DNA of 64,000 nt from Jeotgalicoccus nanhaiensis (GCA_004570955.1 SPPL01000002.1:1-64000); one strand, 5' to 3'. Numbered from the stretch's first letter, positions 43,563-53,765 are shown. Made by a program: numbers and translations. The notes: generated by a model not told the origin, from the letters alone.

Positions 43563-43603
43563 TATAGAAAATATTGAATTCACTTGCTTAAAGTTAAGGA
43601 TAA

Positions 43604-45082
43604 TCAATTTTCATTTATACGAATCTCTGCAATCAGCCTCTTAATTTCAATGAAATCTTCATCTGCAGGAACATCATTTACTGCGATAATCCGTTTATCA
43701 GCAACAGGAATGGTGAAATTCACGACGAATATATCTATATTAGAATCTATATTTAAAAGTTCATTAAGGTCAATAGAATCGAGAACGCTCACTTTTATTT
43801 CGTCGTGGAATTCGTATTTTAATATAGATTTCATCAGTCTCGCATGATATATATCGTGAGAACTGACTACATGTATCTTTATTTTACGCTGACGGGAATA
43901 TAAGTGATGAAGCAAATTTTCCCAGCGTGTAAAAATATTATGAATTAAATGGTTGATGAGATCACTATTGTACTCCAATTCCATCAGTAATAAATAAGTT
44001 TTAATACGTTTTTCAATATCATTGTAAAAGTCCGGGAAGAGATTTTTAAACTGTTTTAAAAGGAAGGATTTATTGTCTACCAGTATATATCGGATATTAA
44101 TATTTTTAAAACCCATTTGAGCACTGTTGTGAACACTATAAATTAAGGCATCTTTGTTAACGAGAGGAATATCGTAAGTTTTAGACAGTTCGTTAAACAT
44201 TTCGCTTAAATTAATAAAGGAACGGGCTGCATACTCATCGTGATGGGCATGTGTCAGGAGTTCTTCATAATTAAAATAAAAATAATCCGTCACAACGTAT
44301 GCCAGATTATCATTAAACATTTCGGCATTGGTTACATCTTTAAAAACGGCTGAAAACTGTTTATAGAGTAAAGGTGAATTACTTAATCTGTGCTGCAGCT
44401 TGGCCATACGGGTACTGCGTCCGCTGATATGAAATCCCTGTTTAAACCTTATATGGGACACGGCCAACAGTATTTTAATCGTTCTTAAAAATGAATACTG
44501 GCGGGTAAAATTCAAAGAGTCTGTAATTTTTCGGAATACATTCAGTATTTCATCTTCGTTAAGATTGTCAAAAGGCCATTCTGAAATAGGATATTTCTCA
44601 ACAAAATACTGCAGATAAAAACTTCGTACTTCCACTTCATCTCCTTCAAGCCGGCACGGGTTGGTTTCAAATTTCAAATGGAATCTTTTTTTCAATCCTT
44701 TATTAATCCGGCTGATCATTCTGTAAAGCGTAGGCAGAGAAATATGATTTTTTTCGGCCAGTTCTTCCGCACTGAGACCCTCGTTAAAAAACACATAATC
44801 GAGCAGGGAGAAACAATCGTTATCATTCATAATATGATGACCGACAGCATCTATCGTCATATTATTCTTCATATGCAATTTGTATGATTTGGAACGTGTT
44901 TCTATTTCAAAGATATGCAACAGCTCAGGCGAAGACAGCTCTTTGACATCATCGAGAATATTACGCTCCTTACAGTTGAGAGTAGCAGTGAGTTCGTTAA
45001 TACTCACATAAGTTCTTGAATCGCTTAGCAGTTTAACCAGCTTAAATTTTCTCTGACTTGCTTTTGTTAAAAAATCCAGCAT
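43604..45082 (-). CDS. Mga/AtxA-type transcription regulator, paralogue 2
   Basis: The start is placed at the ATG 45082 (MLDFLTKASQRKF) because GGGGGATGAG lies just upstream and the paralogue at 22563 begins the same way; an ATG at 45097 overlaps that site. The 492-residue protein has winged helix and Mga HTH (LSAEELAEKNHISLPTVYRMI, about residues 98-118), PRD-like domains with HNSAQMGFKNINIR and an EIIB-like end (KIKIHVVSSHDIYHARLMKS). It is clearly closer to paralogue 1 than to paralogue 3. It lies between the capsule operon (convergent) and the giant surface protein (divergent, 287 bp), so both are plausible targets (inference). Confidence 0.82.
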   Translation of the reverse strand: MLDFLTKASQRKFKLVKLLSDSRTYVSINELTATLNCKERNILDDVKELSSPELLHIFEIETRSKSYKLHMKNNMTIDAVGHHIMNDNDCFSLLDYVFFNEGLSAEELAEKNHISLPTLYRMISRINKGLKKRFHLKFETNPCRLEGDEVEVRSFYLQYFVEKYPISEWPFDNLNEDEILNVFRKITDSLNFTRQYSFLRTIKILLAVSHIRFKQGFHISGRSTRMAKLQHRLSNSPLLYKQFSAVFKDVTNAEMFNDNLAYVVTDYFYFNYEELLTHAHHDEYAARSFINLSEMFNELSKTYDIPLVNKDALIYSVHNSAQMGFKNINIRYILVDNKSFLLKQFKNLFPDFYNDIEKRIKTYLLLMELEYNSDLINHLIHNIFTRWENLLHHLYSRQRKIKIHVVSSHDIYHARLMKSILKYEFHDEIKVSVLDSIDLNELLNIDSNIDIFVVNFTIPVADKRIIAVNDVPADEDFIEIKRLIAEIRINEN

Positions 45083-45279
45083 ATACTCATCCCCCATTTT
45101 AACAAAACAACTTTCCCCTTACTTCTATTAAACAGTAAATAGAAGTTAATTGGAAGGGAATAAATTCCAAATTTTAAAGTATGTCTTTTTCTTCATCTCA
45201 TTTTATATAGTTATGTAATATTCAACGAATAGAACGAAATGCCATTATCATTTTTTTGTTTGCTTCACAAAAAATTGAT

Positions 45280-45308
45280 TTGTAGATATTTTTTCAAAAT
45301 GGTAATCT
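45280..45308 (+). promoter_or_regulatory. Candidate promoter of the giant surface protein
   Basis: The 287-bp region between the divergent regulator and the surface protein is very AT-rich. An extended -10, TGGTAATCT (TAATCT 45303-45308), lies 17 bp from a weak -35 TTGTAG (45280-45285). The weak -35 fits a need for an activator such as the adjacent Mga-like protein. Confidence 0.4.
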
Positions 45309-45369
45309 TTCTTTGTTTGGCTTTACGAATTATAAATTAAAAAGAATAAAAGGAGATTGATTAAAAAAT

Positions 45370-48300
45370 ATGCCTAAGGTCTTTAGTGCCGGCAAAATTA
45401 TGCCGGTTATGTTTACAGTGATGATGGTAATATCTCTGTTTTTGGAACCGTTGACATATATGAACGTCAATGCACAAAATGCAGCAGAAATTATCCATGG
45501 AGATGATACGGGAAGCGTAATGAATTATGGAGAATCTCAGGAATACGAAGATTCTATCATTTCGAAAAACGCTACATATACCGGAACACCCGGAGAGTAC
45601 TTTATCGATTTGAGAGTTGAAGGAAAAGAAAGAGAAGTCGATGAATCTACCGATATTGTTATTGTTTATGATAACTCTAACAGTATGTCAACGAATAATA
45701 GAGTAACAATAGCGCGTAATGCGACTACTCAGTTTATCGATGAAATGATAGAGAACAATGAACAAGTACAAATAGCGACAGTTATTTACGGTACCCACGT
45801 CATGGACGGCAGACGAAACATAGCAAGAAATGCAGGGAATACTGAAAACCTCTCTCAAAAAACATTGACAAGAGATGCTGAAGCATTAAAAAGATCACTG
45901 CCGACAAGTATTCCATCTAATAGAGGCAGGGGCGATGATGGAGGCACATTCACTCAGGAAGGAATCGAAGTTGCTGCTTCTATTTTAAATGGCAGTACCG
46001 CTCAAAATAAAATAATTGTCACTATAACGGATGGGATTCCGACTGTTAGTAAAAATTCTTCTAATACAGTTATAGGTAACGGGACAAGTTTTACAGCAGG
46101 ATATACTAACCATGGTGTTGGTACTTTGCGCGCAGCTAATGCTATACAAGCAAGTGGAATAGATATGCATTCTATAGGTATTGAAATTACAGCTGGAAGT
46201 AATGCAACAGAAACTCAGGCTCACAATGTCATGAGCGGCTTGGCATCTAATCCAGGTCAATATTATCAAGCGGATAGAGTGTCAGAAATTGTAGATATAC
46301 TTAGCGGGTTAGCAACAGGACTAACAGGAACCATTTCCAGTGGATCTATTGTTGACCCAATGGGAGAGATGGTTAATTTAAATATTCACTCTAATGGTTT
46401 TGTTTCAGCAAGTAATGAAAATTTAACAGACGGCAGCTACTACATAAGCGGTACGCCGCAGACTGCTGTTGATGCTGCAGGTGTCAGTTTGAGCGGTGAT
46501 ACACTGAATGTTAATAACCTGAATCTGGGTGCAAATCAGTATATAAATATCCGGTATAAAGTAAATCTGGATACTGATAACCCTGCTTTTAGCGCTGATG
46601 AATATTATGCTACGAATGGACAAACGACGTTTTTAGCGACACCTGAAGATTCAGTATACCGCGATTTTGAAGTTCCAACTATTAAAGGGGCAGATTTTGA
46701 ACTTGGGGGAACAAAAGTATGGAATGACTCGGGCGGAGAAATGAATCGGCCAGAGACGTTAGAGATAGAATTACATCGAATGATTGACGGTGACGAAAAC
46801 CGAACTCAGTATTTAGAAACGGTGGAAGTGTCACCAAACGAAAATGAGGAATGGAATTATATTTTCGAAGACTATCCAATGTATTCTTCTACTGGTGAAT
46901 TATACGACTATTACATAAATGAAATTTCAGTAGATGGTTATACAGCAGAATACGATGAAGACTTGAACTTAGTTAATAATTTGGAATACGAACCGCAGAT
47001 TTCTTTAGAGAAAACAAGTGATGTGGAAAGGATTTCTGAAGCGGGTGAAGCAGTCGTCTATACTTTTGAAATTACCAACACAGGTAATGTTATTCTCAGC
47101 GATATAGTACTGAACGATGAAAAACTTGGAGGAAATATTACTCTCGAAAACACTTCGCTTGAGCCGGGTGAAACAATAACTGTTACTGAGGAATACACAG
47201 TGACTCAAGCAGATATAGACAATGCGGCTTTAGAAAACACCGCAACAGTCACAGGCATCGACCCAGAGGATACCGGCGTGGAAGATGCAGACAGTAATAC
47301 GATTCCAGCAACGCAGCTCGCTTCTATTGATTTAGTAAAGGAAGCTGATCGCGATGAATTAGTTGCCGGTGAAAATGTGAATTATACTTTTACTGCAACA
47401 AATGACGGTAATGTCACTTTATCTAATATATCAATTAGCGATGTCTTAGAAGGCTTGAGTGATATTACTTATACAGCAATTAACGGTGAGGAGATTACTG
47501 ATCCAGAAAATATTAAGTTAATGCCGGGAGATGTGCTTACTGCTGATGCATTTTATCAGATTACACAGGCAGATTTGAATGCCGGTGAAGTTGAAAACAC
47601 TGCAACAGTTACAGGAACAGATCCAAGTGAAGAACCTGTAACAGACACTGATACGGAATATATTGTCGGTGAACAAAAGCCTGGCATTCAAATCACGAAA
47701 ACATCAGATGTTGAAGAGTTTACTGCCGTTGGCGAAGAAATTACGTATACATTTGAAGTCGAGAATACCGGCAACGTAACATTAGAAGATGTCATTGTTA
47801 CTGATCCAATGTTTAAAGAAGGTATTTCATTAGAGACAACCACGCTCAATCCTAATGAAAGCACAACAGGAACAGCCGTATATCAAGTGACCCAAAATGA
47901 TTTGGACAATGGAACTATTTTAAATACAGCTTCAGTTACGGGAACGCCGCCTGGAGAAGGAACACCTCCGACAGATAATACTGAAATTATTATTCCAGCA
48001 AGTCAGAATCCTTCAATCGAGCTCGTAAAATCTGCAGATTCAAATGAAGAACTGACAGCAGGTAATGAAGTGACCTATACATTTACAGCGACAAATAACG
48101 GAAACGTCACATTAAATAATGTTATTGTGACAGATATGCTTGAAGGCTTGAGTGATATACGGTATTTAGCAATTAATGGAGAGACAGCAGAGGATTTAGA
48201 AAATATTAGTCTGTCACCAGATGATGTATTAACTGCTGAAGCAGTTTATACAGTCACACAGCAAGATGTAGATAACGGTACGATAACAAATACTGCAACA

Positions 48301-51300
48301 GTAAACGGACAGGATACTAACAGCAATGAAGTGACTGATAATGATGAAGAAGTCATAGAGCTGAATCAAAACACAGATATTGAAATTGTGAAATCAGCAG
48401 CTGTTGAGACATTTAGTGAAGTAAATCAGCAGATTGAATATACTTTTGAAGTAACAAACACAGGTAATGTTACTTTGAATAACATTACTGTGGAAGATGA
48501 AATGTTCTCAGAAGGTGTTACTATCACACCATCTTCACTTGAACCAGGACAGACTGCAACAGGTACAGCTGTACGAACTGTATCTCAGGAAGATTTAGAT
48601 AATGGTTCAATCTATAATTCAGCAACAGCGACAGGTACACCGCCTGGAGATATTACACCTCCGTCTGCTGAAGATAATGTAACAATTACTGCTGAACAAG
48701 AACCTTCTATAGTTATAGAAAAAATTGCAGACCGCTTAGATTTAATAGCGGGAGAAGATGTTAATTATCAATTCATTGTGACGAATGATGGAAACGTCAC
48801 ATTAAATAATGTTGCAATCTCAGATGTAATGGAAGGATTAAGCGATATTACCTATGTAACGGTCAATGACAATGTTGTTGAAGACCCAGAAAATATCACT
48901 TTAAATCCGAATGACGTTTTAACTGCATCTGCGAATTATAATATTACGCAGACAGACGTTAACACCGGAGCTATTAATAACACAGCGAATGTTACAGGTA
49001 CACCGCCAGCAGGCGATCCGGTAACAAGCGAAGATGATGAAACAGTAACAGGTGAACGTCAACCAGCAATTGAAATTAACAAAACGATAGATGCAGATAG
49101 TTACAGTACAGCAGGACAAACAGTAGAATATACATTCGAAGTTATAAATACCGGGAATGTGACACTGCAAAATATAGTCGTTACTGATCCAATGTTCGAA
49201 GAAAGTATTGAACTTGAAGAAACAACATTGCAGCCGGGCCAATCAGCAACAGGCACTATGGTTTATGAAATTACCCAGGATGATGTAAATAATGGGTCAC
49301 TTTCAAACGCTGCAACTGTCACAGGAACTCCGCCTGATAACCTGGAACCGCCGACAGATGATGATGAAGTAACAATTGAAGCGGGACAAAATCCTTCAAT
49401 CAGTTTAATTAAAGAATCTGATAGAAATGATTTAGTTGCCGGTGAAGATATTAATTACAAGTTCACTGCAACAAACGATGGTAATGTTACATTAACAAAC
49501 GTAAATATTACCGATATATTTGAAGGGTTAAGTGATATTTCTTATGTCACTATAAATGATGAAGAAATTGCAGACGAAGAAAATATTACTTTAAATCCTA
49601 ACGATACATTAGTCGCGTATGCAGACTATACAATTAAGCAGAGTGATGTGGATTCAGGACAGCTGACAAATGAAGCAACAGTCAGTGGTACACCGCCAAC
49701 TGGTGCAGATGTTACAAGTACAGATTATGTAGCGGTTCCGCAAGATCCAGAACCGGGCTTGTCACTCAGCAAAACATCATCGACAGAATCATTTAATGCT
49801 GTCGGCGATGAAATCGTTTATAACTTTGAAATCATCAATGAAGGTAACGTCACGGTCAGCGGTCTAACACTGATTGATGAAATGTTCCCAGATGGTGTTG
49901 AAGTCGAACCGACGACACTTGCACCGGGAGAAACTGCAACAGGTACCGCAACTCATACCGTAACGCAGGAAGACCTGGATACTGGAGAAGTTCTTAACGC
50001 AGCATCAGTTACGGGCACACCGCCGGACGGTGAAACAGAAGTGCCGCCGGGTGAAGACGAAGTGACTGTTCCCGGAGAACAAACTCCTTCTATTAATCTG
50101 GTTAAAGAATCTGACAGAGACGACTTAGTCGCTGGTGAAGATATTAATTACATCTTTACTGCAACGAACGATGGTAACGTTACACTGCAAAATGTAACAC
50201 TTACGGACGTATTGGAAGGTATCAGTGAAATAAGTTATGTTTCAATTGATGGAGAAGAAATCGAAGATACTGAGAATATAACTTTATTACCTGGTCAGGA
50301 ATTAATCGCCAATGCGAGCTATGAAATTACGCAAAGTGACGTAGACTCTGGGCAGTTGACCAACGAAGCAACAATTACTGGTACACCGTCAAACGGTGAC
50401 GATGTCACAAGCACAGATTCCGTAGCGGTTCCGCAAGATCCGGAACCAGGATTGTCACTCAATAAAACATCATCAACAGAGTCATTTAATACTGTCGGTG
50501 ATGAAATCGTTTATAACTTTGAAATCAACAACGAAGGTAATGTCACAGTCAGCGGTTTAACACTGATTGATGAAATGTTCCCAGATGGTATTGAAGTTGA
50601 ACCGACGACAATCGGACCAAACGAAACAGCGACAGGTACCGCAACTTATACCGTGACACAAGAAGATGTGGATGCTGGAGAAGTTCTTAACGCAGCATCA
50701 GTCACAGGCACGCCGCCGGACGGTGAAACAGAAGTGCCGCCGGGTGAAGACGAAGTGACTGTGCCGGGAGAACAAACTCCATCCATTAACCTAATTAAAG
50801 AATCTAACAGAGATGATTTAGTTGCCGGCGAAGATATTAATTACACATTTACAGCAACAAACGATGGTAATGTCACACTGGAAAATGTCATCCTTACAGA
50901 TGTATTGGAAGGATTAAGTGAAATAAGTTATGTATCAATCGATGGAGAAGAAATCGAAGATACTGGAAATATAACTTTATTACCTGGACAGGAATTAATA
51001 GCGAACGCCAGTTACGAAATTACTCAGGCAGACATAAATAACCAGTCGGTTATCAACACTGCAACAGTTACAGGGACACCGCCAACTGGTGAAGAAGTTA
51101 CAGGAGAAGATTCAGTCACTGTTTCAGGTAAAGGCAATAAATCATTAATATTCGAGAAAGCATCAACGACGGAATCATTTACTGAAGTTGGAGATATTAT
51201 CGAATATGCCTTTACTGTGACGAATAGTGGAGATATTACACTTGAAAATGTAACAGTTACAGATGAAATGTTTTCACAGGGAATCGAACTTGATCAGACA

Positions 51301-53256
51301 ACGTTAGAACCGGGTGAGACTGCAACCGGTACCGCAGAATATACAGTTACTCAGGAAGACATTGATAACGGTTCGGTATTAAACGCAGCAACTGCAACAG
51401 GTACACCTCCTGGTACTGATGAACCTATTGAACCAGTACCAGATGAAGTTACAGTGCCTCACGTTCCAGCAGAACCGGCTGACGCATCAGTTCAATTAGA
51501 GAAATCGAGCGATGTTGCTTCGGTAAATGAAGCCGGTTACACAATTAATTACACATTTGTAATTACAAATACTGGTGATGTTGAATTCAATCATTTAATC
51601 CTGTATGATGCAATGCTCGGCGGATTGATTGAATTGGAAGTTACTGAGTTAGCACCTAACGAATCTACTCAAGTAACCGTGCCTTATGAAGTAACAATGA
51701 CAGACATTATAAGTGGAAACATCTATAATGAAGCAGATGTTAGAGCATACACTCCTGATAACCAAAGAAAAGTTGATCAGTCAGAAAATAATGTCAGCAC
51801 CCCAGGACAATCTGTTCCCCAAGGTGAAGCAACTAAAACTGTCAATGGATACGATAAATATGAAGTAAGTTCCAATGATGAAATCTTTACATTTGAAATG
51901 AAGACTGTACTTGACGCAGTAAATGATGTTACAACATTTACGATTAGTGATAAAGTTGATAATCGACTTAATATCAGCAATGTGGATGTTACGATTGCTG
52001 AGAGTGCAGCAACAGACTCAAATGAAGTTGCAGAACTTGAAGAGAACAAGTTAAATCTTGAAACACAGCTTGAATCGTTAAGAGCTGAACTTGAAAAACT
52101 TGAAGCAATAGAAGAAGAACAGCAAACTCAGGAACTTGAAGAAGATGAAAATTCAGATTCTGAAGAAGAGCCGCAAACTGAGGAAAATAAAGAAGCGGAA
52201 ACTTCGAACACTGAAGAAGAAAACATTTCAAGTGGCACTCAGTCGGAATCAGAACAGAGTGATTCTGTTGAAGAACCTGCCAATGAAGAAATAGAAAATC
52301 AGCAGGAAGCAGCAGCAGTTACAGAAGAAATTACTGAAGAATCAGTTGAAGAAGGGACATCTTCACCAGAAGAAAGTCCTGAAGCTGAAAGTTTAGAAAG
52401 TGAATCAGCTGAAGAGGTTGAAACTGAAGAATCAGTGAAAGCCGAAGAAACAGTTGTTAATCCTCAAGTGATAGAAGAACTAGAATCTGATATTGCTGAG
52501 TTAGAAACTCAACTTGAAGAAATTGAACAGCAGTTAGATGAAGTCGAACAAGTTGATATTCCAGCAGGCAGTATTTTAGAGTTTGGTAATTTAAGTACAA
52601 ACGGTAACAATATCACATTCACTATTACTGATGAGAAAGTTCTTGAAGCATTAGAAGGCTATGAAATAACAATGGCAATAGATTCATCATTTGCTTCTAT
52701 TGATGAAGATGCTGAAAAGAACGGTGTTAGAAATCAGGCAACTTTCAATATCGGTGATAAAACACTTAATACTAATACAGTTGTTGTCGCACCGCATGTA
52801 GAAACAAAAGTTCCTGAAAGACCGGAAGAACCTGAGGAGAAACCGGAACAACCAGAAGGTCCATCAGAACCTGAGGAGAAACCGGAACAACCAGAAGGTC
52901 CATCAGAACCTGAGGAGAAACCGGAACAACCGGAAGGTCCATCAGAACCTGAAGAGAAACCGGAACAATTGGAAGATCCATCAGAACCTGAGGAGAGACC
53001 GGATCAACCGGTAGGTCCATCAGAATCTGAAGAACAACCAGTTAAACCGGAAGGTTCAACGGATTCTGGAAACAAATCGGAAGAACTGGAAGAAACAAAT
53101 ACAACATCAACAGATAAACAATTAGAAGATGATGCAACATTACCTGATACAGGAGAAACACAAAACAATCTTCTGTATGTTGGAAGCATTCTCGCATTAC
53201 TCGCGGGTGTAGCACTGCTTTTCGTTACCCGGAAAAAGAAAAACGAAGACCACTAA
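45370..53256 (+). CDS. Giant LPXTG-anchored surface protein with vWA, CnaB, 14 DUF11-like repeats
   Basis: A 2628-residue wall-anchored protein. The order is: signal peptide (residues about 1-36); von Willebrand A domain (about 90-320) with the metal-site motif DNSNS, threonine in GGTFTQEG and ITDG; a CnaB-like domain (about 443-545, LGGTKVWNDSG). Then 14 repeats of about 110-120 residues of DUF11/TIGR01451 type (about 541-2140, NTGNVTL and TATVTGTPP phrases). Next is a pilin/isopeptide-like domain interrupted by an acidic coiled-coil insertion (about 2155-2475). A 13-residue EPEEKPEQPEGPS spacer and the sorting signal LPDTGE, membrane helix and RKKK tail end the protein. It is probably a long adhesin linked to the wall by sortase. 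The AGGAG is 14 bp from the ATG. A terminator follows. Confidence 0.88.
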   Translation: MPKVFSAGKIMPVMFTVMMVISLFLEPLTYMNVNAQNAAEIIHGDDTGSVMNYGESQEYEDSIISKNATYTGTPGEYFIDLRVEGKEREVDESTDIVIVYDNSNSMSTNNRVTIARNATTQFIDEMIENNEQVQIATVIYGTHVMDGRRNIARNAGNTENLSQKTLTRDAEALKRSLPTSIPSNRGRGDDGGTFTQEGIEVAASILNGSTAQNKIIVTITDGIPTVSKNSSNTVIGNGTSFTAGYTNHGVGTLRAANAIQASGIDMHSIGIEITAGSNATETQAHNVMSGLASNPGQYYQADRVSEIVDILSGLATGLTGTISSGSIVDPMGEMVNLNIHSNGFVSASNENLTDGSYYISGTPQTAVDAAGVSLSGDTLNVNNLNLGANQYINIRYKVNLDTDNPAFSADEYYATNGQTTFLATPEDSVYRDFEVPTIKGADFELGGTKVWNDSGGEMNRPETLEIELHRMIDGDENRTQYLETVEVSPNENEEWNYIFEDYPMYSSTGELYDYYINEISVDGYTAEYDEDLNLVNNLEYEPQISLEKTSDVERISEAGEAVVYTFEITNTGNVILSDIVLNDEKLGGNITLENTSLEPGETITVTEEYTVTQADIDNAALENTATVTGIDPEDTGVEDADSNTIPATQLASIDLVKEADRDELVAGENVNYTFTATNDGNVTLSNISISDVLEGLSDITYTAINGEEITDPENIKLMPGDVLTADAFYQITQADLNAGEVENTATVTGTDPSEEPVTDTDTEYIVGEQKPGIQITKTSDVEEFTAVGEEITYTFEVENTGNVTLEDVIVTDPMFKEGISLETTTLNPNESTTGTAVYQVTQNDLDNGTILNTASVTGTPPGEGTPPTDNTEIIIPASQNPSIELVKSADSNEELTAGNEVTYTFTATNNGNVTLNNVIVTDMLEGLSDIRYLAINGETAEDLENISLSPDDVLTAEAVYTVTQQDVDNGTITNTATVNGQDTNSNEVTDNDEEVIELNQNTDIEIVKSAAVETFSEVNQQIEYTFEVTNTGNVTLNNITVEDEMFSEGVTITPSSLEPGQTATGTAVRTVSQEDLDNGSIYNSATATGTPPGDITPPSAEDNVTITAEQEPSIVIEKIADRLDLIAGEDVNYQFIVTNDGNVTLNNVAISDVMEGLSDITYVTVNDNVVEDPENITLNPNDVLTASANYNITQTDVNTGAINNTANVTGTPPAGDPVTSEDDETVTGERQPAIEINKTIDADSYSTAGQTVEYTFEVINTGNVTLQNIVVTDPMFEESIELEETTLQPGQSATGTMVYEITQDDVNNGSLSNAATVTGTPPDNLEPPTDDDEVTIEAGQNPSISLIKESDRNDLVAGEDINYKFTATNDGNVTLTNVNITDIFEGLSDISYVTINDEEIADEENITLNPNDTLVAYADYTIKQSDVDSGQLTNEATVSGTPPTGADVTSTDYVAVPQDPEPGLSLSKTSSTESFNAVGDEIVYNFEIINEGNVTVSGLTLIDEMFPDGVEVEPTTLAPGETATGTATHTVTQEDLDTGEVLNAASVTGTPPDGETEVPPGEDEVTVPGEQTPSINLVKESDRDDLVAGEDINYIFTATNDGNVTLQNVTLTDVLEGISEISYVSIDGEEIEDTENITLLPGQELIANASYEITQSDVDSGQLTNEATITGTPSNGDDVTSTDSVAVPQDPEPGLSLNKTSSTESFNTVGDEIVYNFEINNEGNVTVSGLTLIDEMFPDGIEVEPTTIGPNETATGTATYTVTQEDVDAGEVLNAASVTGTPPDGETEVPPGEDEVTVPGEQTPSINLIKESNRDDLVAGEDINYTFTATNDGNVTLENVILTDVLEGLSEISYVSIDGEEIEDTGNITLLPGQELIANASYEITQADINNQSVINTATVTGTPPTGEEVTGEDSVTVSGKGNKSLIFEKASTTESFTEVGDIIEYAFTVTNSGDITLENVTVTDEMFSQGIELDQTTLEPGETATGTAEYTVTQEDIDNGSVLNAATATGTPPGTDEPIEPVPDEVTVPHVPAEPADASVQLEKSSDVASVNEAGYTINYTFVITNTGDVEFNHLILYDAMLGGLIELEVTELAPNESTQVTVPYEVTMTDIISGNIYNEADVRAYTPDNQRKVDQSENNVSTPGQSVPQGEATKTVNGYDKYEVSSNDEIFTFEMKTVLDAVNDVTTFTISDKVDNRLNISNVDVTIAESAATDSNEVAELEENKLNLETQLESLRAELEKLEAIEEEQQTQELEEDENSDSEEEPQTEENKEAETSNTEEENISSGTQSESEQSDSVEEPANEEIENQQEAAAVTEEITEESVEEGTSSPEESPEAESLESESAEEVETEESVKAEETVVNPQVIEELESDIAELETQLEEIEQQLDEVEQVDIPAGSILEFGNLSTNGNNITFTITDEKVLEALEGYEITMAIDSSFASIDEDAEKNGVRNQATFNIGDKTLNTNTVVVAPHVETKVPERPEEPEEKPEQPEGPSEPEEKPEQPEGPSEPEEKPEQPEGPSEPEEKPEQLEDPSEPEERPDQPVGPSESEEQPVKPEGSTDSGNKSEELEETNTTSTDKQLEDDATLPDTGETQNNLLYVGSILALLAGVALLFVTRKKKNEDH
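46993..51790 (+). repeat. Alternating A/B domain repeats in the surface protein
   Basis: Fourteen DUF11-like repeats alternate between two kinds. Type A (repeats 1,3,5,7,9,11,13,14) has FEVxNTGNVTL followed by DEMF and PGxTATGTA. Type B (2,4,6,8,10,12) has LVAGEDINYTFTATNDGN followed by DVLEGLSDISY and ENITL. A-B pairs are the unit of expansion. Pair 9-10 (from 49741) and pair 11-12 (from 50434) are nearly identical in DNA with a 693-bp period, the most recent duplication. Confidence 0.85.
52828..53061 (+). repeat. 39-bp in-frame repeats encoding EPEEKPEQPEGPS
   Basis: Six units of 39 bp, the first three almost identical, the last three diverging (EPEERPDQPVGPS, ESEEQPVKPEGST). They form a proline/glutamate-rich wall-spanning stalk before the sorting signal. 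Copy number is likely to vary between strains. Confidence 0.9.
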
Positions 53257-53263
53257 AATTTTT

Positions 53264-53300
53264 AAGGAACTAAGCTGAGAAATCAGCTTGGTTCCTTTCT
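53264..53300 (+). terminator. Terminator after the surface protein
   Basis: AAGGAACTAAGCTGA (53264-53278) pairs with TCAGCTTGGTTCCTT (53283-53297, one G-T pair) across a GAAA loop; a T-rich tail follows. Confidence 0.88.
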
Positions 53301-53330
53301 TCTTTTAAGTATTAAAATAGTATATTCAAT

Positions 53331-53361
53331 AAAAAGGCGGCCCGAGTATTTTCGGACTGCC
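53331..53361 (-). terminator. Terminator of the isochorismatase pseudogene
   Basis: Minus-strand stem GGCAGTCCGA / TCGGGCCGCC (one G-T pair, one mismatch), followed by TTTTTAT. It sits directly after the pseudogene's stop. Confidence 0.6.
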
Positions 53362-53375
53362 TGTAAATATATATC

Positions 53376-53690
53376 TTATTTTAGAAAATCTTCTGTTGAT
53401 GTGGTTTCTGCATACATACCGTTTAAAGATACAATGAATGAGTAGTGAACCTGTTCTGCCGGCACATCATGCCGATAACAATTACTTTTGTGACACCATT
53501 GTCTCTTAATTTAATTTCAAGATAAGTCTTAAGGAAGCTGTTCGGGAAGTTTTTAACAATCACTGTTTTGACTTCTTTTGGTAGTACTGATTCATGAATA
53601 TCAGCACCTTCTGATTCAGGCAGGAAAACGCCTAAAGAAGGATCTGCAGAGATGTGCTGAATAATTAAGTGAAAATCAAATCCTGTTAAA
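53376..53690 (-). pseudogene. Isochorismatase-family (cysteine hydrolase) pseudogene
   Basis: Translation of the minus strand gives the family's middle section: QHISADPSLGVFLPESEG, then VIVKNFPNSFLKTYLEIKLR and VTKVIVIGMM. At about 53466 the frame changes and continues as the family's C-terminus: PAEQVHYSFIVSLNGMYAE ending DFLK. The roughly 30 residues between them, which contain the catalytic cysteine (normally GMMTHMCV...), are deleted. The N-terminal 45 or so residues with the catalytic aspartate are also missing. Its own terminator is kept at 53331-53361. This explains the otherwise empty 53257-53795 gap. Confidence 0.75.
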
Positions 53691-53759
53691 AAATGATATA
53701 CATTTGTAAGAGATTTGTTAAATCAAAACGGATATTTTTATCTAAGCACTAATCCGTTG

Positions 53760-53765
53760 TATAAT
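53760..53765 (+). promoter_or_regulatory. -10 box for the orphan CapC
   Basis: A perfect TATAAT, 31 bp before the ATG at 53796. No good -35 is visible 17 bp upstream (TTTATC). Confidence 0.45.

Noticed and set aside
46000..52240. Antisense reading frames inside the giant surface protein
   Set aside because: They reflect the repeat codon pattern of the real gene and lack ribosome binding sites or recognisable domains.
52828..53061. Minus-strand proline/valine repeat protein
   Set aside because: It arises from reading the 39-bp wall-spanner repeats backwards.
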